This document shows positions 62,301 to 64,000 of a stretch of DNA of 64,000 nucleotides, piece by piece (the first letter of the stretch is position 1; each line of letters begins with the position of its first letter). The translations under genes and the position numbers were made by a program. The stretch spans positions 570,959 to 634,958 of the forward strand of contig JAYKAV010002920.1 in NCBI GenBank assembly GCA_035582835.1, in the 5' to 3' direction. The stretch comes from Phoebastria nigripes. Its lineage: Eukaryota > Chordata > Aves > Procellariiformes > Diomedeidae. Under the pieces are notes generated by a model. That model was given only the letters and a program-made list of their open reading frames with translations. It did no database searches and was not told where the DNA came from.

Positions 62301-62844
62301 AGGAATTGGAGCTGTGCGGAATCTGAAAAATAAGTTTGCTTCTCTATCAGTTGGGTACTTAAGCGTGGATTAAAGTCTGTCTTTCAAATAAGCATATTTA
62401 AATAAAAGCAACACTTAAGACTTCAGTGAAATTTACTTTTAATTAGGAGTAAGGACTTCTAAAGAAAGATGTTCTATGTTCTTACTAAATAATCTGCATA
62501 CTATTGTTTTATGGTAGTTGAGGGAGTGTGTTCTATAGCAAGCTGTGTCGGAAAGGAGCTGGCTCCACACGTGAAGAAGCATGGCAGCAAATTAGTTCCA
62601 GAATCCCTTAAGAAAGATAAAGATGGCAAATCCACTTTTGATGGTGCTCTGGTGGTAGCAGCAAGTGGAGTTCAAGGTAATAAAAATTCCTTATACTTTT
62701 TAATTGCATCTTTTTCAATGCTATGAACTCAAATAAGCTGTTCATTTTTACAGGGTTTTCAACAGTGTGGCAAGGTTTAGAAAGTGCAGCTAAGTGCATT
62801 GCTAAAAGTGTTTCAACTGAGACTGTAAAAACTGTCAAATACAA
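55506..62844 (+). CDS. SPART: Spartin, coding exons present in the window (C-terminus beyond it)
   Basis: Spartin is a cytosolic adaptor in endosomal sorting, lipid-droplet turnover and mitochondrial function; loss causes Troyer-type spastic paraplegia in humans (family knowledge). Coding exons: 55506-56336, 57457-57654, 60412-60541, 61327-61521, 62518-62676, 62754-62844, all with AG/GT borders and matching phases, giving 535 residues. Visible: a MIT domain (about 14-90, with KGLNTDELGQKEEARNYYKQ), a PPAY WW-binding motif (178-181), the DADELILIPQGVQIFF region, and the senescence domain from about residue 375 (ELPEWSEKVAHGILSG onward, HVKKHGSKLVPESLKKDKDG). The start is the ATG two bases after an acceptor, matching the MEQ start of human spartin. 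The final exon (human ..YGYNAGEATHHAVDS) is absent from the window. The lysine-rich region between residues 343 and 344 of other spartins was not found. Confidence 0.96.
57457..57654 (+). CDS. SPART: SPART coding exon 2 (residues 278-343)
   Basis: Acceptor CTTTTCCAG and donor GTAAAT. It encodes VCDWLYPLMCNQSPVLCCNT, then MFPDTMSQIPGSYVGVVLSS, and ends SDLRIQ. A decayed copy of its 3' two-thirds lies 1143 bp downstream. Confidence 0.97.
58321..58438. repeat. 118-bp direct repeat, copy 1
   Basis: Identical base for base to 59093-59210, offset 772 bp. Intronic in SPART, upstream of the pseudoexon. Confidence 0.97.
58669..58797 (+). pseudogene. SPART: Decayed tandem copy of SPART coding exon 2 (pseudoexon)
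   Basis: The frame MFPDTISQVPGSHERVGLSS through KQMSGHKVQ matches 27 of 43 residues of the true exon. It has a constant offset of 1143 bp, no indels, and a preserved GTAAAT donor. The first third of the exon (the VCDWLYPL part) and its acceptor are not recognisable. A TAA at 58648-58650 blocks the frame, and using the nearest upstream AG in phase 0 meets a TGA. So it cannot replace or follow the normal exon. Confidence 0.9.
59093..59210. repeat. 118-bp direct repeat, copy 2
   Basis: Identical to 58321-58438. Homology stops abruptly at both ends. Confidence 0.97.
60412..60541 (+). CDS. SPART: SPART coding exon 3 (residues 344-387)
   Basis: Acceptor TTCACTTGTAG and donor GTACTG. It encodes PSEASSDAVNLPQTVHIQPQ and KELPEWSEKVAHGILSG, aligned with human DTSSEEVNL...KELPEWSEKVAHNILSG. 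Confidence 0.94.
61327..61521 (+). CDS. SPART: SPART coding exon 4 (residues 387-452)
   Basis: Acceptor TTTTTGCCTTGAAG and donor GTAAAA. It encodes ASWVSWGLIKGAEYTGKAIH and AKQATGGAVKVSQFL, the start of the senescence domain. Confidence 0.97.
62518..62676 (+). CDS. SPART: SPART coding exon 5 (residues 452-505)
   Basis: Acceptor TTTTATGGTAG and donor GTAATA. It encodes VEGVCSIASCVGKELAPHVK and KHGSKLVPESLKKDKDGKST, highly conserved. Confidence 0.97.
62754..62844 (+). CDS. SPART: SPART coding exon 6 (residues 505-535)
   Basis: Acceptor CATTTTTACAG and donor GTAAGT. It encodes GFSTVWQGLESAAKCIAKSV and ETVKTVKYK, ending in a split lysine codon like the human TVRYK border. Confidence 0.96.
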
Positions 62845-64000
62845 GTAAGTTATGTTTTTATTGGTTTCATCTTCTACAACATATTGTCATTGTGTGTGAA
62901 TACTGGCAAAAAAAGGCTTATGAAAGTTCAGGGAAGCTAACTGAAATACCTGCTTTGGTCTTAATTATGCAGCACATGATAAGCTGCTAAGTGCACAGTA
63001 ATGAGCATCTCCTGTAAGTAAAAATATGAAATGAGTAAATGATTGTGGTAAGTATTTTTTTAGCTCTCTTCTAGAAGTATTACAGCTTCAGGCTATGTTA
63101 CAAATACTGTTCAGATTTATATCTTTGCTCTACAGTATAATGTCATTATGAAAAAAGTTACTGTTTTAAACCTCTCAGCTCTGATCCTGAATTTATGTAA
63201 ACTTAGCTAAATTTGAAGAAAAATGGAAGAACTTCAACTATCAGCAGGTCTGACTAAAGCGAGAAGGTACAGAAAAGAATATTGTGTAAGGAAATCTAAG
63301 GCCTAAATAGCAATAATAGGATAGCCTTGACTTGCAAAATACAGATGTTCTTAGAAAAAGATAATGGGGCAAGAAGATAGTAACATTTGGGATTAAGATG
63401 ATGTTACTAAGATGATGGAAAGAACAAAGTTGAGTACATGTACTGGAAGATGCTGTGGAGAATAAGGGAATATATTAAAAGAACTGCAAAACACATGAAA
63501 TGCACCCCTCAAAAAAAGTGCAATGGGTGTAACAGAAAGTGAAGAATAAGCAGAAGCACGTAGGTTAAATGGAATCGGTGATAAGTGTAGCAAAATAGAT
63601 GTTAAAAAGGATTGCTGAAAGTGCATACAGACTACTAGCAGAAGGTAACAAGGTAAACATCAGCATACAGTATTAAGTGGGTTGGCATTCAGGGTTGTGT
63701 TGTGATGCATTTCAAACAGGAGGCTAGGTAGTGAAGTTCTAGTCAGTGGTGCTTTATTGCTAATGTTTTTTCAGTAGGAATGTCAGGAGGTATTGTACTG
63801 GTACTTTTTTCACATAAATTCAAATTAATGTTTTTGTTCTAGATATAAAAATAGGAAATATGGAGATCAACAGTCAACAGCCACTAAGAGTGAAAAACAA
63901 TAAGTAATTAAATGTTGCAGTTAGTTAATTACAATACAATTGAAAATATTTGATATTTGATCTTTAGAATCTTATCTATATAAATGTATTAAAATTCTAC
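62845..64000 (+). other. SPART: SPART intron running off the window
   Basis: From the GTAAGT donor at 62845 to the window end. No conserved C-terminal spartin exon is present, only the weak candidate at 63843-63903. Confidence 0.75.
63843..63903 (+). CDS. SPART: Possible alternative SPART terminal exon
   Basis: A good acceptor, ATGTTTTTGTTCTAG, is followed in the correct phase by YKNRKYGDQQSTATKSEKQ and TAA. ATTAAA lies about 85 nt downstream. The sequence does not match the conserved spartin C-terminus, so this is either a lineage-specific short isoform (554 aa) or a chance cryptic exon. Confidence 0.2.

Noticed and set aside
1..64000. CRISPR arrays, operons, tRNA or rRNA genes
   Set aside because: No regularly spaced repeats, no bacterial-type gene packing and no recognisable cloverleaf or rRNA sequence were seen.

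Overview
This window looks like nuclear DNA from a bird, taken from a draft assembly (scattered single N bases and one 70-base N run). The evidence is CR1-type LINE fragments with the avian-style 3' tail, two solo LTRs of one endogenous retrovirus family, AT-rich intergenic DNA broken by CpG islands, and two spliced vertebrate genes in a head-to-head arrangement. No bacterial, plasmid or organelle features are seen.

Left end (about 2.07-8.56 kb, minus strand): a complete cyclin A1 gene (CCNA1). Eight coding exons could be placed to the base. They join in frame to give 406 residues with an N-terminal destruction box, the MRAIL patch and both cyclin folds. The promoter sits in a CpG island at 7.9-8.8 kb with a TATA-like and an inverted CCAAT motif. 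It is interrupted by an assembly gap and an A/C-rich low-complexity block.

Middle (about 8.8-49.3 kb): a 41-kb AT-rich intergenic region. It holds four CR1 fragments (9.0, 22.7, 39.6 and 47.9 kb), two solo LTRs each inserted inside a CR1 (23.5-24.1 and 40.9-41.5 kb), a possible further LTR near 47.2 kb and several short tandem repeats. One small exon-like unit on the minus strand (30.5-30.76 kb) could encode an undescribed 72-residue single-pass membrane protein.

Right end (about 49.3-64 kb, plus strand): spartin (SPART, also called SPG20). A strong CpG island with a perfect CRE and a CTCF-like site is followed by a long 5' intron and six coding exons (535 residues so far). The last conserved C-terminal exon lies beyond the window. 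The third intron holds a decayed tandem copy of the preceding coding exon, and two identical 118-bp repeats lie on either side of it. The lysine-rich exon that mammals have at this position was not found.

CCNA1 and SPART are neighbours in the same divergent orientation in mammals, so the window is a conserved synteny block. The two genes have unrelated roles (cell cycle and germline kinase control; endosome, lipid-droplet and mitochondrial trafficking). They share only the intergenic region.
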